Positions 25,309 through 35,136 of a stretch of DNA of 64,000 bases are shown piece by piece (within the stretch, counting starts at the first letter, position 1; each line of letters starts with the position of its first letter). The stretch spans positions 62,001 through 126,000 of the forward strand of contig NZ_JAGFMD010000009.1 of NCBI RefSeq assembly GCF_017592825.1. The letters are read 5' to 3'. A program made the translations under genes and the position numbers. Below the pieces are notes generated by a model. It ran no database searches, was not told where the DNA came from, and saw only the letters and a program-made list of their open reading frames with translations. This DNA is from Roseivirga sp. E12. GTDB lineage: Bacteria > Bacteroidota > Bacteroidia > Cytophagales > Cyclobacteriaceae.

Positions 25309-26019
25309 TCAATGCTTATTTGCTGCCAGTTGTTTGTGCAAAACTTTCATGTCCTTTGGATAAGGTGCCTCTACTGATATTCTTTCCTTTAAGTTGTCGA
25401 AAACCAGTTCTCTTGCATGGAGCGCGAAACGTTTGATCAAAGGTAGTTCTTCTGTGTCCTTTTTGAGTTTAAACTTCCTTTTTATCTGAGAAAGGAATAG
25501 CGGATCACCCCCATACATCTCGTCATTGATCAATGGAGCCTTACTCTGCGAGAGGTGAATTCTTATTTGATGCATTCGGCCAGTTTCAGGAATACATTCA
25601 ACCAACGAATGATATTTATAAAGCTCTAATGTATTTACGGTGGTTTTAGCAGGCTTGCCTACTGAGTAATCAATCTTAGTGACTCCTTTATTAAGTGCAT
25701 AGATGGGAAGATCAATCACTTCGTTTCTAAACTCGTGTATGCCATGAACAAAGGCATGATATATTTTCTTGATGGAGCGGTGCTCGAACTGTAAAGAGGC
25801 ATGCCGATAGGCTTCTTTATTTTTTGCCAGCAATATGCATCCTGAAGTCTCCTTATCTAGTCGGTGACATGCCGAGAGCTCTTCATTATATTTCTTGGCT
25901 AGCTTCTGTAAATTCAGAGGATCATTACGATCTTCTAGCGAAGCCATAAAAGGAGGCTTGTTGACAACCATAAAGTTATCATCCTCATAAATGATTAATG
26001 ATTCAAAATTGATTTTCAT
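25309..26019 (-). CDS. RluA-family pseudouridine synthase
   Basis: 236 residues. The catalytic motif ACHRLDKETSGCILLAKN (Asp near residue 58) and the distal ETGRMHQIRIHLS and LHARELVF blocks define the RluA family. No S4 domain, so it is a compact form, similar to RluC/RluD-like or TruC-type enzymes; the exact RNA target is not clear. It lies 22 bases after the histidine kinase and is probably cotranscribed with it. Confidence 0.93.
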   Translation of the reverse strand: MKINFESLIIYEDDNFMVVNKPPFMASLEDRNDPLNLQKLAKKYNEELSACHRLDKETSGCILLAKNKEAYRHASLQFEHRSIKKIYHAFVHGIHEFRNEVIDLPIYALNKGVTKIDYSVGKPAKTTVNTLELYKYHSLVECIPETGRMHQIRIHLSQSKAPLINDEMYGGDPLFLSQIKRKFKLKKDTEELPLIKRFALHARELVFDNLKERISVEAPYPKDMKVLHKQLAANKH

Positions 26020-26041
26020 GAATTGGTAAAATTAGCTAGAA

Positions 26042-27139
26042 CTAAGCGTCTTCTTGCTCTAGTAACTCAAGTTCTAGACGAGCTTCTTCTTCCATCTCTT
26101 GTGTACTCTGACCAATAGGAAGTTTAAAACTAAAAACCGAGCCTTTCTTAACGGTGCTGGTCACACTCACTTTTGTATCATGTGCTTCTAGAATGTGCTT
26201 AACGATGGCAAGTCCTAAACCGGTACCTCCCCTTTCCTTAGACCTTGATTTATCAACCCTAAAAAACCTCTCAAATATTCTGCTAAGGTCTTCCGGAGGA
26301 ATACCAACTCCCGTATCTCGAATAAAGACTTGTACCTCACTTTCGTTTACTTCAAAGCCAACATCAATACTGCCTTCATCAGTATACTTTATGGCATTGG
26401 AAACAAGATTCATCAAGACTCTATAGATTCGCTCTGCATCAGCATGAACAAATATGGGATGGTTGTAGTCTTCATCAAATCCGATGACGAGCCCTCTCTT
26501 CTCAACCTTGTTTTCTAACTGATCAATCACTTCGTGTGCCGTACGGACAATATCGAAGTGTTCCATATGCATCTTTATTTCTCCTGTCTCGATTTGAGAA
26601 AGGGTCAAGAGGTCATGGATTAAAGAATCGAGGTTATCTAAGCTTTTTGCTGCGCGCTTAAGAAATTTCTTACGCACCTTTTTGTCATCTATTGCACCAT
26701 CTAATAAAGTATGTACAAAACCTTGCGCAGCGAAAACTGGTGTTTTTAGCTCGTGACTAACGTCAGCAAGAAATTCCCTTCTAAAGGCCTCTAACTTTCT
26801 AAGGTCTTCAATCTCTTTATTTCGATTAACACCATAAGTGTAAATCTCACGGTTTATTCTCTTTAGAGGGTTGTTAGTATTAGAGCTTTCTCCCTCATCT
26901 ATAAATGAGAAATCTTTCTTCCTCATCTTGTTCAACACCTTATATATCTCACCTATTTCTCTGAATACTAAGAACTCGAATGTTATAAAAACAAGAAGGT
27001 AAGTCGCTCCAAAGGACAATAGCGCGGTTACTAAAAGTGCTATTTCAGAAACTTCAGGCACCAGAGATAAGAATGCCGTAGTCACCAGAGCCACAATCAC
27101 GGCTAAGACTAAGGCCACTACTCTGGAATTTAAAGACAT
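26042..27139 (-). CDS. Sensor histidine kinase (PhoR-like)
   Basis: 365 residues. Two membrane helices (about 7-25 and 31-55), a linker, HisKA with the phosphoacceptor site FLADVSHELKTP (His near 138), and HATPase_c with NLVSNAIKYT, DTGVGIPPEDLSRIFERFFR and GGTGLGLAIVKHI. There is no large periplasmic domain. It starts 2 bases after the response regulator ends, so the two form an operon and a cognate pair. PhoR-like by architecture; the signal is unknown. Confidence 0.95.
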   Translation of the reverse strand: MSLNSRVVALVLAVIVALVTTAFLSLVPEVSEIALLVTALLSFGATYLLVFITFEFLVFREIGEIYKVLNKMRKKDFSFIDEGESSNTNNPLKRINREIYTYGVNRNKEIEDLRKLEAFRREFLADVSHELKTPVFAAQGFVHTLLDGAIDDKKVRKKFLKRAAKSLDNLDSLIHDLLTLSQIETGEIKMHMEHFDIVRTAHEVIDQLENKVEKRGLVIGFDEDYNHPIFVHADAERIYRVLMNLVSNAIKYTDEGSIDVGFEVNESEVQVFIRDTGVGIPPEDLSRIFERFFRVDKSRSKERGGTGLGLAIVKHILEAHDTKVSVTSTVKKGSVFSFKLPIGQSTQEMEEEARLELELLEQEDA

Positions 27140-27141
27140 GA

Positions 27142-27828
27142 CTAGGCTATTTCAAACTTATATCCTACTCCCTTAACTGTAGAAATGTATCCATCACCAA
27201 TTTTCTCTCGCACCTTTCTAATGTGGACGTCTACAGTTCTAGCCAATACATAAACATCAGTACCCCAGATATTTTGAAGTAGCTCATCACGACTAAATAC
27301 TTTGTTAGGATTTTGGGCTAAGAAGTACAGTAGTTCAAACTCTTTTTTCGGTAGGGTAAACTTATCGCCATTGGCACTCACCATATAGCTGGAGCGATCA
27401 ATAGTAAGGTTACCTGCAACAATTTGTGGTTTCTTCTTATTCTTACTCTCTTTTCTAAAAAGGGCACTGATTCTGCTCATTAATGCTCTCGGCTTAATGG
27501 GCTTAGTGATGTAGTCATCGGCCCCTGCCTCGAAAGCAGCTACCTCAGAGTACTCTTCTGTTCTTGCCGTTAAAAAAGTCACATGTGCATCAGACATTTC
27601 AGGAATCTCTCTTATCTGGCGACAGGTTTCAACCCCGTCTTGCTCAGGCATCATGATATCTAGGAGAATAAGATCGGGCAAAAACTTCTTGGCAATAGAA
27701 ACAGCTTTGATACCATCTTCAGCAATCTCCACTTCATACCCTTCTTTTTTGAGATTGTATTTCAACAATTCTAGGATATCGTGGTCGTCATCAACAACGA
27801 GTACTTTAGGGTTTTGCTTATTTGTCAT
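27142..27828 (-). CDS. OmpR-family response regulator
   Basis: 228 residues: receiver domain (KVLVVDDDHDILELLKYNLKKEGYEVEIAEDG, phosphoacceptor Asp in LILLDIMMPEQDG, FLTAR and Lys in YITKPIKPR) and a winged-helix output domain ending RTVDVHIRKVREKIGDGYISTVKGVGYKFEIA. First gene of the operon RR-histidine kinase-RluA. Its nearest functional analogues are PhoB/PhoP-like regulators. Confidence 0.95.
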   Translation of the reverse strand: MTNKQNPKVLVVDDDHDILELLKYNLKKEGYEVEIAEDGIKAVSIAKKFLPDLILLDIMMPEQDGVETCRQIREIPEMSDAHVTFLTARTEEYSEVAAFEAGADDYITKPIKPRALMSRISALFRKESKNKKKPQIVAGNLTIDRSSYMVSANGDKFTLPKKEFELLYFLAQNPNKVFSRDELLQNIWGTDVYVLARTVDVHIRKVREKIGDGYISTVKGVGYKFEIA

Positions 27829-27889
27829 GGATTTTTAGTTGTCTAACAAAGATATATGAAATATAACCTCTCTAGCAACAAATTTTCAA

Positions 27890-28693
27890 TCACTCCACAA
27901 TGGCCATTGGATGCTTTAGATTTTCAGCCTTTTTCAGTTCTACTCGCAGATAGCCAACGTATATTTTTGCTTGAAACTTAAGCGGCACTTTATTGAGGTC
28001 ATCAGAAAGCCAAACCTTCAAGGTATTGTCCTCTTCAAATAGGCTGTCCTTTTCAATAATAGGGACAAGAACAACTGATTTTACCTTTCCGAACTTCGTC
28101 TTGATCACTTCTCTCCCTGTAAATTTCACTCTAAAGGGTTGCTCTTTTTCATCAAAGAAGGTCATTATGGTAATGATTTCCCCAACCTTAAGTTTATTGA
28201 AGTCTATCGATCGCAGATAATAATAGCCTGTCACCATATCTTGAACATTGTGCGGTATGGCATACTCCTCAGTACGCTCAAGCACTTTGGTCTCCTTGTG
28301 AAGCTTATTTACCGTAACAGAGTCTTTTTCGTGATGGAAATAAAGGATTTCGTTCTTTCTAAAGCGACCCTCTCTGATGTATCGATAGAATCGTTGAGGG
28401 ATCAATTTTTCAGTATCGTAATAGGTACCCCAATTATCTCTTACTGGTGAAAAGAAATCGAAAATACCTGAGGTCTTTGCATTGATATCAATCTTCCAAG
28501 TCGGTCTATCATTGATTGTATAAATAATGTCGCTTACGCTAAAGGTCGCTTCTGCAGCTTTAACAAAGCCTATAGATGCTTTCATTTGAAGACGTTCGCC
28601 TGGCTTGAAAGGCATATCATCTGTCAAAGCATAATCTTGGGCACTAGCCAGCTGAAAAACACCGATAAAAAGGATCAAAAAAATTAGTCTCAT
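27890..28693 (-). CDS. DUF3108 exported protein
   Basis: 267 residues using the ATG at 28693, which begins a clean signal peptide (MRLIFLILFIGVFQLASAQ); an upstream start at 28795 would overlap the aminopeptidase gene. The mature part matches DUF3108: MPFKPGERLQMKASIGFVKAAEATFSVSD, WKIDINAKTSGIFDFFSPVRDNWGTYYDTEKLIPQRFYRYIREGRF and VWLSDDLNKVPLKFQAKIYVG. A beta-rich, lipocalin-like periplasmic protein of unknown role. It follows the aminopeptidase by 43 bases. Confidence 0.88.
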   Translation of the reverse strand: MRLIFLILFIGVFQLASAQDYALTDDMPFKPGERLQMKASIGFVKAAEATFSVSDIIYTINDRPTWKIDINAKTSGIFDFFSPVRDNWGTYYDTEKLIPQRFYRYIREGRFRKNEILYFHHEKDSVTVNKLHKETKVLERTEEYAIPHNVQDMVTGYYYLRSIDFNKLKVGEIITIMTFFDEKEQPFRVKFTGREVIKTKFGKVKSVVLVPIIEKDSLFEEDNTLKVWLSDDLNKVPLKFQAKIYVGYLRVELKKAENLKHPMAIVE

Positions 28694-28736
28694 ATTAAAC
28701 TTTCCAGTCTTTATGACAAATGCCATACCAGTATTT

Positions 28737-29777
28737 TCAAAGAGAGGGATATTGTGTCTTGAGATGCTCCAAATATGCAAGAAGGTTTCCGTCAAATTTT
28801 TGCTCTAATGTGAGTGCTAAAACGTCCTGTTGAGAATTGTACCTTAGCAACGACATAAAGAAAGTATTATTTGGCGTAAAATTATCAAAATAGCCGACAT
28901 AACGCTGTGATTTAAAGTCAACAGTATCAAAATTCAATTTGATTTCATCAATCAATGCTGTCTTTAGCTCCTGCTTTTCTCCCAACTCTAAATCGGTTAT
29001 TGAACGATATAATGAATCAAGTCGTTGGGCAGCGCCTAACATATACTTTTTAAAAGTCTCCTCATCTGCGTTCTTAGCAATGAAGTCATTGACCTCCTTA
29101 CTGTCTTGCCCGTATTTTTCTTCCAAGAATAGGACCGCTCCTCTATCACCTATGAACGTAGCCAGGTTTTCATTAAATGTGACAGAGTCCTTAACGAAGA
29201 GGGTACCATGTGTCAGTTCATGGATAATTAAACTTGCCAAATCACCTTCAGACCTATTCAGCATATTTGATAAAACCGGATCTTTAAACCAACCTAATGT
29301 AGACCATCCTCCTGCCGTTCTCAATCCAACCTCCATCCCCTCTTCTTCTCGAATCCTTCTGGCCTCCTCAACAGCCTTTTCTCTATTGAAGAACCCTTTG
29401 TACGGAAACTTACCCACGACAGGAAAGCTCCAAAGCCTTGGTCGAAAGGCAAATGGTTCGCAGGCAGTAATAACAAACATTGAAGGTTTACCTTCTTGAT
29501 CGAAAATGGTGGAGTAGTTCTCTGAGTAATTGATACCCAACCTTTCAAAAGCAAAGGCCTTCGCCTCTAGAATGACTTGGACTTTTGCTCTCTGATCGGC
29601 AGTGATTGTCGTATCTTGAAGATACTCTTCCAATGACACAGCTTCGTTGATTACTCTCAACTGACCTCGTAATTGCATCAGCCCATAGTTCACCAATTCG
29701 AACTGCCAAATCACTGCTGTCGCAATTAATACCAGCAGTACTAAACCCACTCTCTTGAGTATTTTCTTAACCTTCAT
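28737..29777 (-). CDS. Putative zinc aminopeptidase (PF10023-like)
   Basis: 346 residues. One N-terminal membrane segment ([17 protein letters not shown]), then a soluble domain facing the periplasm. The catalytic zinc motif is HELTH near residue 188 in [29 protein letters not shown], with the third ligand Glu in NENLATF. The preceding [21 protein letters not shown] block is conserved in the family. The substrate is unknown. It is divergent from recA, 93 bases apart, and upstream of the DUF3108 gene. Confidence 0.88.
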   Translation of the reverse strand: MKVKKILKRVGLVLLVLIATAVIWQFELVNYGLMQLRGQLRVINEAVSLEEYLQDTTITADQRAKVQVILEAKAFAFERLGINYSENYSTIFDQEGKPSMFVITACEPFAFRPRLWSFPVVGKFPYKGFFNREKAVEEARRIREEEGMEVGLRTAGGWSTLGWFKDPVLSNMLNRSEGDLASLIIHELTHGTLFVKDSVTFNENLATFIGDRGAVLFLEEKYGQDSKEVNDFIAKNADEETFKKYMLGAAQRLDSLYRSITDLELGEKQELKTALIDEIKLNFDTVDFKSQRYVGYFDNFTPNNTFFMSLLRYNSQQDVLALTLEQKFDGNLLAYLEHLKTQYPSL

Positions 29778-29807
29778 TGGGGTGCAAAAATAAGCCTTAA
29801 TGTATCG

Positions 29808-29838
29808 TTGCTAATTGTAGTCTTTCCCACTATCTTCA
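29808..29838 (+). promoter_or_regulatory. Bacteroidota-type promoter of recA
   Basis: TTG (29808-29810) and TATCTTCA (29831-29838) spaced by 20 bases, agreeing with the -33/-7 consensus except for the last two bases. It lies inside a longer in-frame extension and so supports the recA start at 29871. Confidence 0.55.
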
Positions 29839-29870
29839 CAGACTATTCTGAACACAAATACCCCATAAAG

Positions 29871-30890
29871 ATGAGTGAGAATTCCGAAAAACTAAAAGCA
29901 TTACAATTAACAATAGATAAGTTAGAAAAATCATACGGCAAAGGAGCCGTTATGAAGCTAAGCGATGAAAAAGTCGTTGATCTTCCATCTATACCGACTG
30001 GCTCATTAGGACTAGATATAGCACTAGGAATTGGGGGTATACCTAGAGGCCGTGTAATTGAAATATATGGACCTGAATCTTCAGGTAAAACGACTCTTAC
30101 TTTACACTGCATTGCCGAAGCTCAAAAGAAAGGTGGCCTCGCTGCATTTATAGACGCTGAACATGCATTTGACAGAGGCTATGCTGAAAAACTCGGTGTT
30201 GATACTCAAAACTTACTTATCTCTCAGCCAGACAATGGAGAGCAAGCTCTAGAAATTGCCGAACACCTAATCCGTTCTGGCGCACTTGACATTATTGTGA
30301 TTGACTCTGTGGCAGCCCTAGTACCGAAAGCAGAACTTGAAGGTGAAATGGGAGAAAGCAAAATGGGACTTCAAGCCCGCTTGATGTCACAGGCATTGAG
30401 AAAGCTTACCGGAACCATTAACAAAACTGGTTGTTCGTGTATTTTCATTAACCAGTTGAGAGAAAAAATTGGTGTGATGTTCGGAAACCCTGAGACGACT
30501 ACAGGGGGTAATGCATTGAAATTTTATGCCTCAGTTAGACTTGACATCAGAAGAATTGGCCAGATCAAAGAAAGTGCTGACAATGTGATGGGTAACCGCA
30601 CAAGAGTCAAAGTGGTAAAGAACAAAGTAGCCCCTCCATTCAAGATTGTTGAGTTTGACATCATGTATGGTCAAGGCATTTCTAAGTCTGGAGAGATTTT
30701 AGACCTGGGTGTTGAATTCGAGATCATCAAAAAGGCTGGGTCATGGTTTTCTTATAACGGAGAGAAACTTGGACAAGGGCGTGACTCAGTGAAGACTCTA
30801 ATTGAAGACAATCCTGAACTATCCGAAGAATTGGAAAACAGAATTAAGGCTGTTATTAACGGAGAGGTAGAAGAAGCTACTGCGGAATAA
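29871..30890 (+). CDS. recA: Recombinase RecA
   Basis: 339 residues from [23 protein letters not shown]; an upstream in-frame start at 29808 would add 21 residues but overlaps a promoter and does not resemble RecA. Walker A is GPESSGKT (67-74), followed by the canonical core ([79 protein letters not shown]). It carries out strand exchange and induces SOS. No LexA box is evident. A terminator follows. Confidence 0.98.
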   Translation: MSENSEKLKALQLTIDKLEKSYGKGAVMKLSDEKVVDLPSIPTGSLGLDIALGIGGIPRGRVIEIYGPESSGKTTLTLHCIAEAQKKGGLAAFIDAEHAFDRGYAEKLGVDTQNLLISQPDNGEQALEIAEHLIRSGALDIIVIDSVAALVPKAELEGEMGESKMGLQARLMSQALRKLTGTINKTGCSCIFINQLREKIGVMFGNPETTTGGNALKFYASVRLDIRRIGQIKESADNVMGNRTRVKVVKNKVAPPFKIVEFDIMYGQGISKSGEILDLGVEFEIIKKAGSWFSYNGEKLGQGRDSVKTLIEDNPELSEELENRIKAVINGEVEEATAE

Positions 30891-30908
30891 GTAAAAACAG
30901 CATTTAGT

Positions 30909-30945
30909 AAAAAGGCCTCTGCGAGAATTTCGCAGAGGCCTTTTT
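30909..30945 (+). terminator. Bidirectional terminator between recA and the ABC permease
   Basis: Fifteen-base perfect stem AAAAAGGCCTCTGCG (30909-30923) with CGCAGAGGCCTTTTT (30931-30945). Convergent genes end on each side. Confidence 0.93.
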
Positions 30946-30964
30946 CATTTCTTTTACTTGAAAC

Positions 30965-32227
30965 CTATGCCGATCGCATTGCCTCCACAGGATCAAGTCG
31001 TGCAGCCTTTGCCGAAGGAATAATTCCTGAGACTATACCAATCGTACTTGAGACAACCACTCCCAGTAGAATGTTTTTGGTCGAAAGCATCACTTCCAAA
31101 TTTCCTAATGGTATAAAGGTCAACAGGTAGACAATAAGAATTCCAGCCACACCTCCTAGTAGACATAAGAATATAGACTCAAACAAAAATTGGAAAAGGA
31201 TGAAGTAGTTTTTAGCACCAAGTGACTTTTGTATACCGATTAGTTTGGTACGCTCTTGAACTGACACGAACATGATGTTCATAATTCCAAAGCCTCCTAC
31301 GAGTATTGCAAAACCACCTATTACCCAACCTGCAATCCCCAATACATCGAAAATCCCTCCAAGAGCATCGGCAAGAGCTTCTGGTCTGTTAAGTGCAAAA
31401 TTAGTTTCATCTTTTGGTCTCAACCCACGAACCTTTCTCAGCATGCCCTCCATTTCATTTTGAAGCTCCACAAGGCCTATATCACTATCATAACCCTTTA
31501 CAGCTACGGATGGATTGATACCAAAGATTCGACCGATGTTATACATCTTAGTAAACATCTTATAGGGAATAAACACACGATCATCGCTGCTTGGAGTACC
31601 GATAAAGCTCTCGCCTTCTCGTTCCATTACACCAATCACACGCACCTTGTAGCCCTTAACCTTAATATCCTTACCTACTGCTTCTTCATTAGGAAACAAC
31701 TGTTTGGCTACTTCATCACCTATTAGTGCGACAGTTCTTCCCCCTTCAATTTCTTGTTGCGTAAAGTATCTTCCCTTCTCCACAGCAACTTCATAAACAT
31801 CTTTGTACTCATAGGTAATCCCCCAAATATCAGTACTACTAAGGCTGCTACTACCTTTTTTGATTACACTAGATGCTCTACCCACGATTGTGACCGCAGT
31901 AGCATTTTTTAGATTGGCATTTAGAAATTCATACTCTCCGTAGTTATTGTTGGGTCTTCGAAAGTACTTCCACCATGGATAATCAGGATCCGGACCATCT
32001 CCAAACGGGAATTTATCTACGGTAACCACATTAGAACCTAAGAAGTCAAGGCTATCCTTAATATTCTTTTCTAGAGAGTCTACTAGCGTAAAAACCAAGG
32101 TAATCAACATGATACCAATGGTCACGCCTAATAATGAAAGTGTGGTTCTGAGCAGATTAGTGGTTAATACCTGCATGGCAAACCTTATACTTTCTGCAAA
32201 CAATTTTAGAAAAATACCTAATCGCAT
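30965..32227 (-). CDS. ABC transporter permease, MacB/FtsX type
   Basis: 420 residues. One N-terminal membrane helix (LRTTLSLLGVTIGIMLITLVFTLVDSL), a periplasmic MacB-type domain of about 230 residues, and three C-terminal helices (IAGWVIGGFAILVGGFGIMNIMFVSV, FLFESIFLCLLGGVAGILIVYLL, ILLGVVVSSTIGIVSGIIPSAKAARLDPVEAMRSA). The FGIMNIMFVSVQERTKLIGIQKSLGA block is diagnostic. No ATPase gene is adjacent, so the partner is elsewhere. Such permeases work in lipoprotein release or efflux. Confidence 0.93.
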   Translation of the reverse strand: MRLGIFLKLFAESIRFAMQVLTTNLLRTTLSLLGVTIGIMLITLVFTLVDSLEKNIKDSLDFLGSNVVTVDKFPFGDGPDPDYPWWKYFRRPNNNYGEYEFLNANLKNATAVTIVGRASSVIKKGSSSLSSTDIWGITYEYKDVYEVAVEKGRYFTQQEIEGGRTVALIGDEVAKQLFPNEEAVGKDIKVKGYKVRVIGVMEREGESFIGTPSSDDRVFIPYKMFTKMYNIGRIFGINPSVAVKGYDSDIGLVELQNEMEGMLRKVRGLRPKDETNFALNRPEALADALGGIFDVLGIAGWVIGGFAILVGGFGIMNIMFVSVQERTKLIGIQKSLGAKNYFILFQFLFESIFLCLLGGVAGILIVYLLTFIPLGNLEVMLSTKNILLGVVVSSTIGIVSGIIPSAKAARLDPVEAMRSA

Positions 32228-32484
32228 GGGAGAAGCGCTTTTAAAGCAACAATACTTTTACAACGTAAAGAATCAAAAAATGTAAACGCCTTAAAACGGA
32301 ATTTGGTTAAAAAAACTATTCTGCTGATTGAAAGGAGCATTACTCGGTTAAGCGGAAGACCTGGTCCAATCGTAAAATCACAACATTTTAATAGCAGATT
32401 TCCAACAGAATAGATGCAAAGCTCAACCAAATATTCATATCTTTGCCAGCTATTTGAAATCCAAGGTTTAACTAGAAACCCTTT

Positions 32485-33531
32485 ATGAAATTATCAGCTT
32501 TCAAACTTGAGCTTCCAGAAGACAAGATCGCTAAATATCCTGTAGAAAATAGAGACGAGTCAAAATTGATGGTGTTGCACAGAGACACTGGCGAAATTGA
32601 ACACAAAGTCTTTAAGGATATCGTTGACTACTTTGATGAAGGAGACGTAATGGTGAACAATGACACCAAAGTTTTTCCAGCCAGACTTTATGGGCAGAAA
32701 GAAAAGACAGGAGCTCAAATCGAAGTATTCTTACTTAGAGAATTAAACTCAGAAATGCACCTTTGGGATGTATTGGTAGACCCTGCAAGAAAAATCAGAG
32801 TTGGCAACAAACTCTATTTTGGAGAAGGCGAGTTAGTAGCTGAGGTAATAGACAATACAACTTCTAGAGGTAGAACCATCAGGTTCCTATACGATGGTAG
32901 TGACGAAGAATTCTACAAGACGATTGACACACTTGGAGAGACTCCTCTACCAAGAACTATCCCTAGAGAGACTGAGCCAGAAGATAGAGAGCGATTCCAA
33001 ACTATTTATGCCAAGCATGTAGGTGCTGTTGCTGCTCCAGTAGCAGGACTTCATTTTACACATCAAGTGCTAAAACGTTTAGAGATCAAAGGTGTAGATG
33101 TGACCCCTATTACACTTCACATTGGGCTTGGCACCTTCAGACCTGTTGATGTGGAAGATTTGACAAAGCATAAAATGGATTCTGAAAACTACACGATTTT
33201 AGATCCTACTGCTGACATCGTAAACAAAGCCTTGGATAACAAGAAAAGAGTTTGCTCTATCGGAACCACTTCCATGAGAGCATTAGAGTCTTCAGTTTCT
33301 GCGAGCGACAGACTGAAAGCTAATTCTGCTTGGACGGATAAATTCATCTTCCCTCCTTACGAATTCAAAATTTGTAATGCTTTGGTAACTAACTTTCATT
33401 TGCCGGAGTCAACACTTTTGATGCAAGCAGCAGCTTTCGCAGGATATGACTTAATGATGGAAGCTTACCAAACTGCTATTAAAGAAGATTACAGGTTCTT
33501 TAGTTATGGTGACGCCATGTTGATCATTTGA
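32485..33531 (+). CDS. queA: S-adenosylmethionine:tRNA ribosyltransferase-isomerase
   Basis: 348 residues, the usual length. Start [30 protein letters not shown], then [47 protein letters not shown] and [21 protein letters not shown] are QueA signatures. It builds epoxyqueuosine in the wobble position of tRNA. A 257-base gap separates it from the divergent ABC permease. A terminator follows, then ispD. Confidence 0.97.
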   Translation: MKLSAFKLELPEDKIAKYPVENRDESKLMVLHRDTGEIEHKVFKDIVDYFDEGDVMVNNDTKVFPARLYGQKEKTGAQIEVFLLRELNSEMHLWDVLVDPARKIRVGNKLYFGEGELVAEVIDNTTSRGRTIRFLYDGSDEEFYKTIDTLGETPLPRTIPRETEPEDRERFQTIYAKHVGAVAAPVAGLHFTHQVLKRLEIKGVDVTPITLHIGLGTFRPVDVEDLTKHKMDSENYTILDPTADIVNKALDNKKRVCSIGTTSMRALESSVSASDRLKANSAWTDKFIFPPYEFKICNALVTNFHLPESTLLMQAAAFAGYDLMMEAYQTAIKEDYRFFSYGDAMLII

Positions 33532-33553
33532 TCGAAAATGAACAAGAAAATCG

Positions 33554-33586
33554 AAAGCCTTCTTAGTATACTAGGAAGGCTTTTTT
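33554..33586 (+). terminator. Rho-independent terminator of queA
   Basis: Stem AAAGCCTTCTTAG (33554-33566) with CTAGGAAGGCTTT (33571-33583), one mismatch, followed by six Ts. It ends 14 bases before ispD. Confidence 0.9.
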
Positions 33587-33596
33587 AATTTTAACT

Positions 33597-34259
33597 ATGC
33601 GGAAATACGCGATTATTGTTGCAGGAGGAAGCGGCACTCGGATGCTGAGTGAATTACCCAAGCAGTTTCTTCTCTTGAATGGTAGACCTATCTTGATGCA
33701 TACGATCGAAGCGTTCAACTTTGATGGTATCAGGATTGTACTTGTACTTCCTGAGCAACAAATTCAGTACTGGAAGACTCTTTGTGAAAAGTATAGCTTT
33801 AGAATTCTACACAACATTATCCAAGGTGGAGAAACGCGTTTCAATTCAGTTAAAAATGGATTGAACAGTATAGAAGATAAAGAAGGTCTTGTTGCCATTC
33901 ATGATGGCGTCAGACCATTGATCGACCGGTCTATAATCTCAATGTCTTTTACGCAAGCTGAAAGTCACGGTAATGCCATCACCTCAGTATCATTAAAGGA
34001 TTCACTAAGAGAGGTCTCTTCGGGTTCTAACCGATCTGTGGATCGTGCGGCATTTCGCTTAATCCAAACACCACAAACCTTTCAGCTTGACCTCATTAAG
34101 ACGGCATTCGAAGTACCATTTCAACCTACCTTCACTGATGATGCGTCAGTATTTGAAAACAGTGGAAAATCGATCCATTTAATTGATGGGGACTATAGAA
34201 ACATCAAAATCACAACCCCAGAAGATTTATTGGTCGTTGAGTCGTTTTTAGTCGGATAA
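33597..34259 (+). CDS. ispD: 2-C-methyl-D-erythritol 4-phosphate cytidylyltransferase
   Basis: 220 residues. N-terminal nucleotide-binding motif AIIVAGGSGTRMLSELPKQFLLLNGRPILMHTIEAF, then LVAIHDGVRPLID, VDRAAFRLIQTPQTFQLDLI and FTDDASVFENSGKSIHLIDGDYRNIKITTPEDL. It transfers CMP to MEP in the non-mevalonate isoprenoid pathway. The start at 33597 lies right after the queA terminator, so its own promoter must lie within or before that hairpin, or transcription reads through. No other isoprenoid genes are linked. Confidence 0.96.
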   Translation: MRKYAIIVAGGSGTRMLSELPKQFLLLNGRPILMHTIEAFNFDGIRIVLVLPEQQIQYWKTLCEKYSFRILHNIIQGGETRFNSVKNGLNSIEDKEGLVAIHDGVRPLIDRSIISMSFTQAESHGNAITSVSLKDSLREVSSGSNRSVDRAAFRLIQTPQTFQLDLIKTAFEVPFQPTFTDDASVFENSGKSIHLIDGDYRNIKITTPEDLLVVESFLVG

Positions 34260-34309
34260 AACTCGCTTGAATTCAGATAGATTTTCCCTATCTTATTGCT
34301 CTAATTTTT

Positions 34310-35095
34310 ATGATGAAACGCGCTATTTCCTCCCTTACCCTATTCGGGTTAGTCATCTGCTGCCTTCTATCCTGCAATCAGAAAGAAGATGAGTGGATTC
34401 AGCTTTTCAATGGCAAAGACCTTGAAGGCTGGACACCAAAAATTACAGGCTACGATGTGGGTGAAAATTATGGAGAGACTTTCAGAGTAGTTGATGGATT
34501 GTTGACCGTCTCTTACGACAACTATTATCGCTTCGACAATCGCTTTGGGCACCTCTTTTACAAAGACAAATTCTCTGATTACCTGCTAAGAATTGAATAC
34601 CGTTTTATTGGTGAACAGGTTGAGGGAGGAGAACTCTGGGCGAAGAAGAATAGCGGTGTAATGCTTCATGCGCAATCACCTGAGTCTATGAATAACCAAC
34701 AAGACTTCCCAATCTCATTGGAGGCCCAGTTTTTAGGAGGACTTAGCACGGGAGACAGACCTACTGGTAGTCTCTGCACACCCGGTACACATGTAGATAT
34801 CGACAATCAATTTACCTCACAGCATTGCGTTACTGCCAATGCACCAACATATCATAATGAGGAATGGGTAACTATTGACATCCTAGTGAGAGGCGATAAA
34901 GAGATTGCCCATATCATCAATGGCGACACATTAATCAAATACTCAAACCCTGTGATTGGTGGAGGAGTAGTGAATAACTTCAAAGAAGAAATTAAGCAGG
35001 ACGGTAAAATTCTTAAGGATGGATACATAGCGCTTCAAAGCGAAAGTCATCCCATTCAGTTTAGAAAAGTAATGCTGAAAGACCTCTCCAAATAG
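34310..35095 (+). CDS. DUF1080 (3-keto-disaccharide hydrolase) lipoprotein 1
   Basis: 261 residues. Lipobox LLSC (Cys23) after a signal, so surface or periplasmic. The lectin-like beta-sandwich opens with WIQLFNGKDLEGWTPK, the DUF1080 signature, and has SGVMLHAQSPESM, QLFKDL-type strand pairs and PIQFRKVMLKDLSK at the end. DUF1080 proteins have been shown to hydrolyse 3-keto-glycosides. First member of a six-gene run with a transporter, oxidoreductase, isomerase and a second DUF1080; spacing to the transporter is 41 bases. ispD lies 50 bases upstream. Confidence 0.87.
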   Translation: MMKRAISSLTLFGLVICCLLSCNQKEDEWIQLFNGKDLEGWTPKITGYDVGENYGETFRVVDGLLTVSYDNYYRFDNRFGHLFYKDKFSDYLLRIEYRFIGEQVEGGELWAKKNSGVMLHAQSPESMNNQQDFPISLEAQFLGGLSTGDRPTGSLCTPGTHVDIDNQFTSQHCVTANAPTYHNEEWVTIDILVRGDKEIAHIINGDTLIKYSNPVIGGGVVNNFKEEIKQDGKILKDGYIALQSESHPIQFRKVMLKDLSK

Positions 35096-35136
35096 AGGAA
35101 TCTAAAGGCACTCAAGATATACTAAAACTAATAATT

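Noticed and set aside
28939-29499. 186-codon frame on the plus strand inside the aminopeptidase gene
   Set aside because: Shadow of the zinc aminopeptidase, with Ser/Leu-rich antisense composition.
29808-29870. Longer N-terminus for RecA
   Set aside because: The extension overlaps the promoter and does not match RecA, whose normal start follows.
32228-32484. Gene-free gap between the ABC permease and queA
   Set aside because: Checked for tRNA, hairpins and small ORFs; only chance frames and no convincing promoter on either strand.
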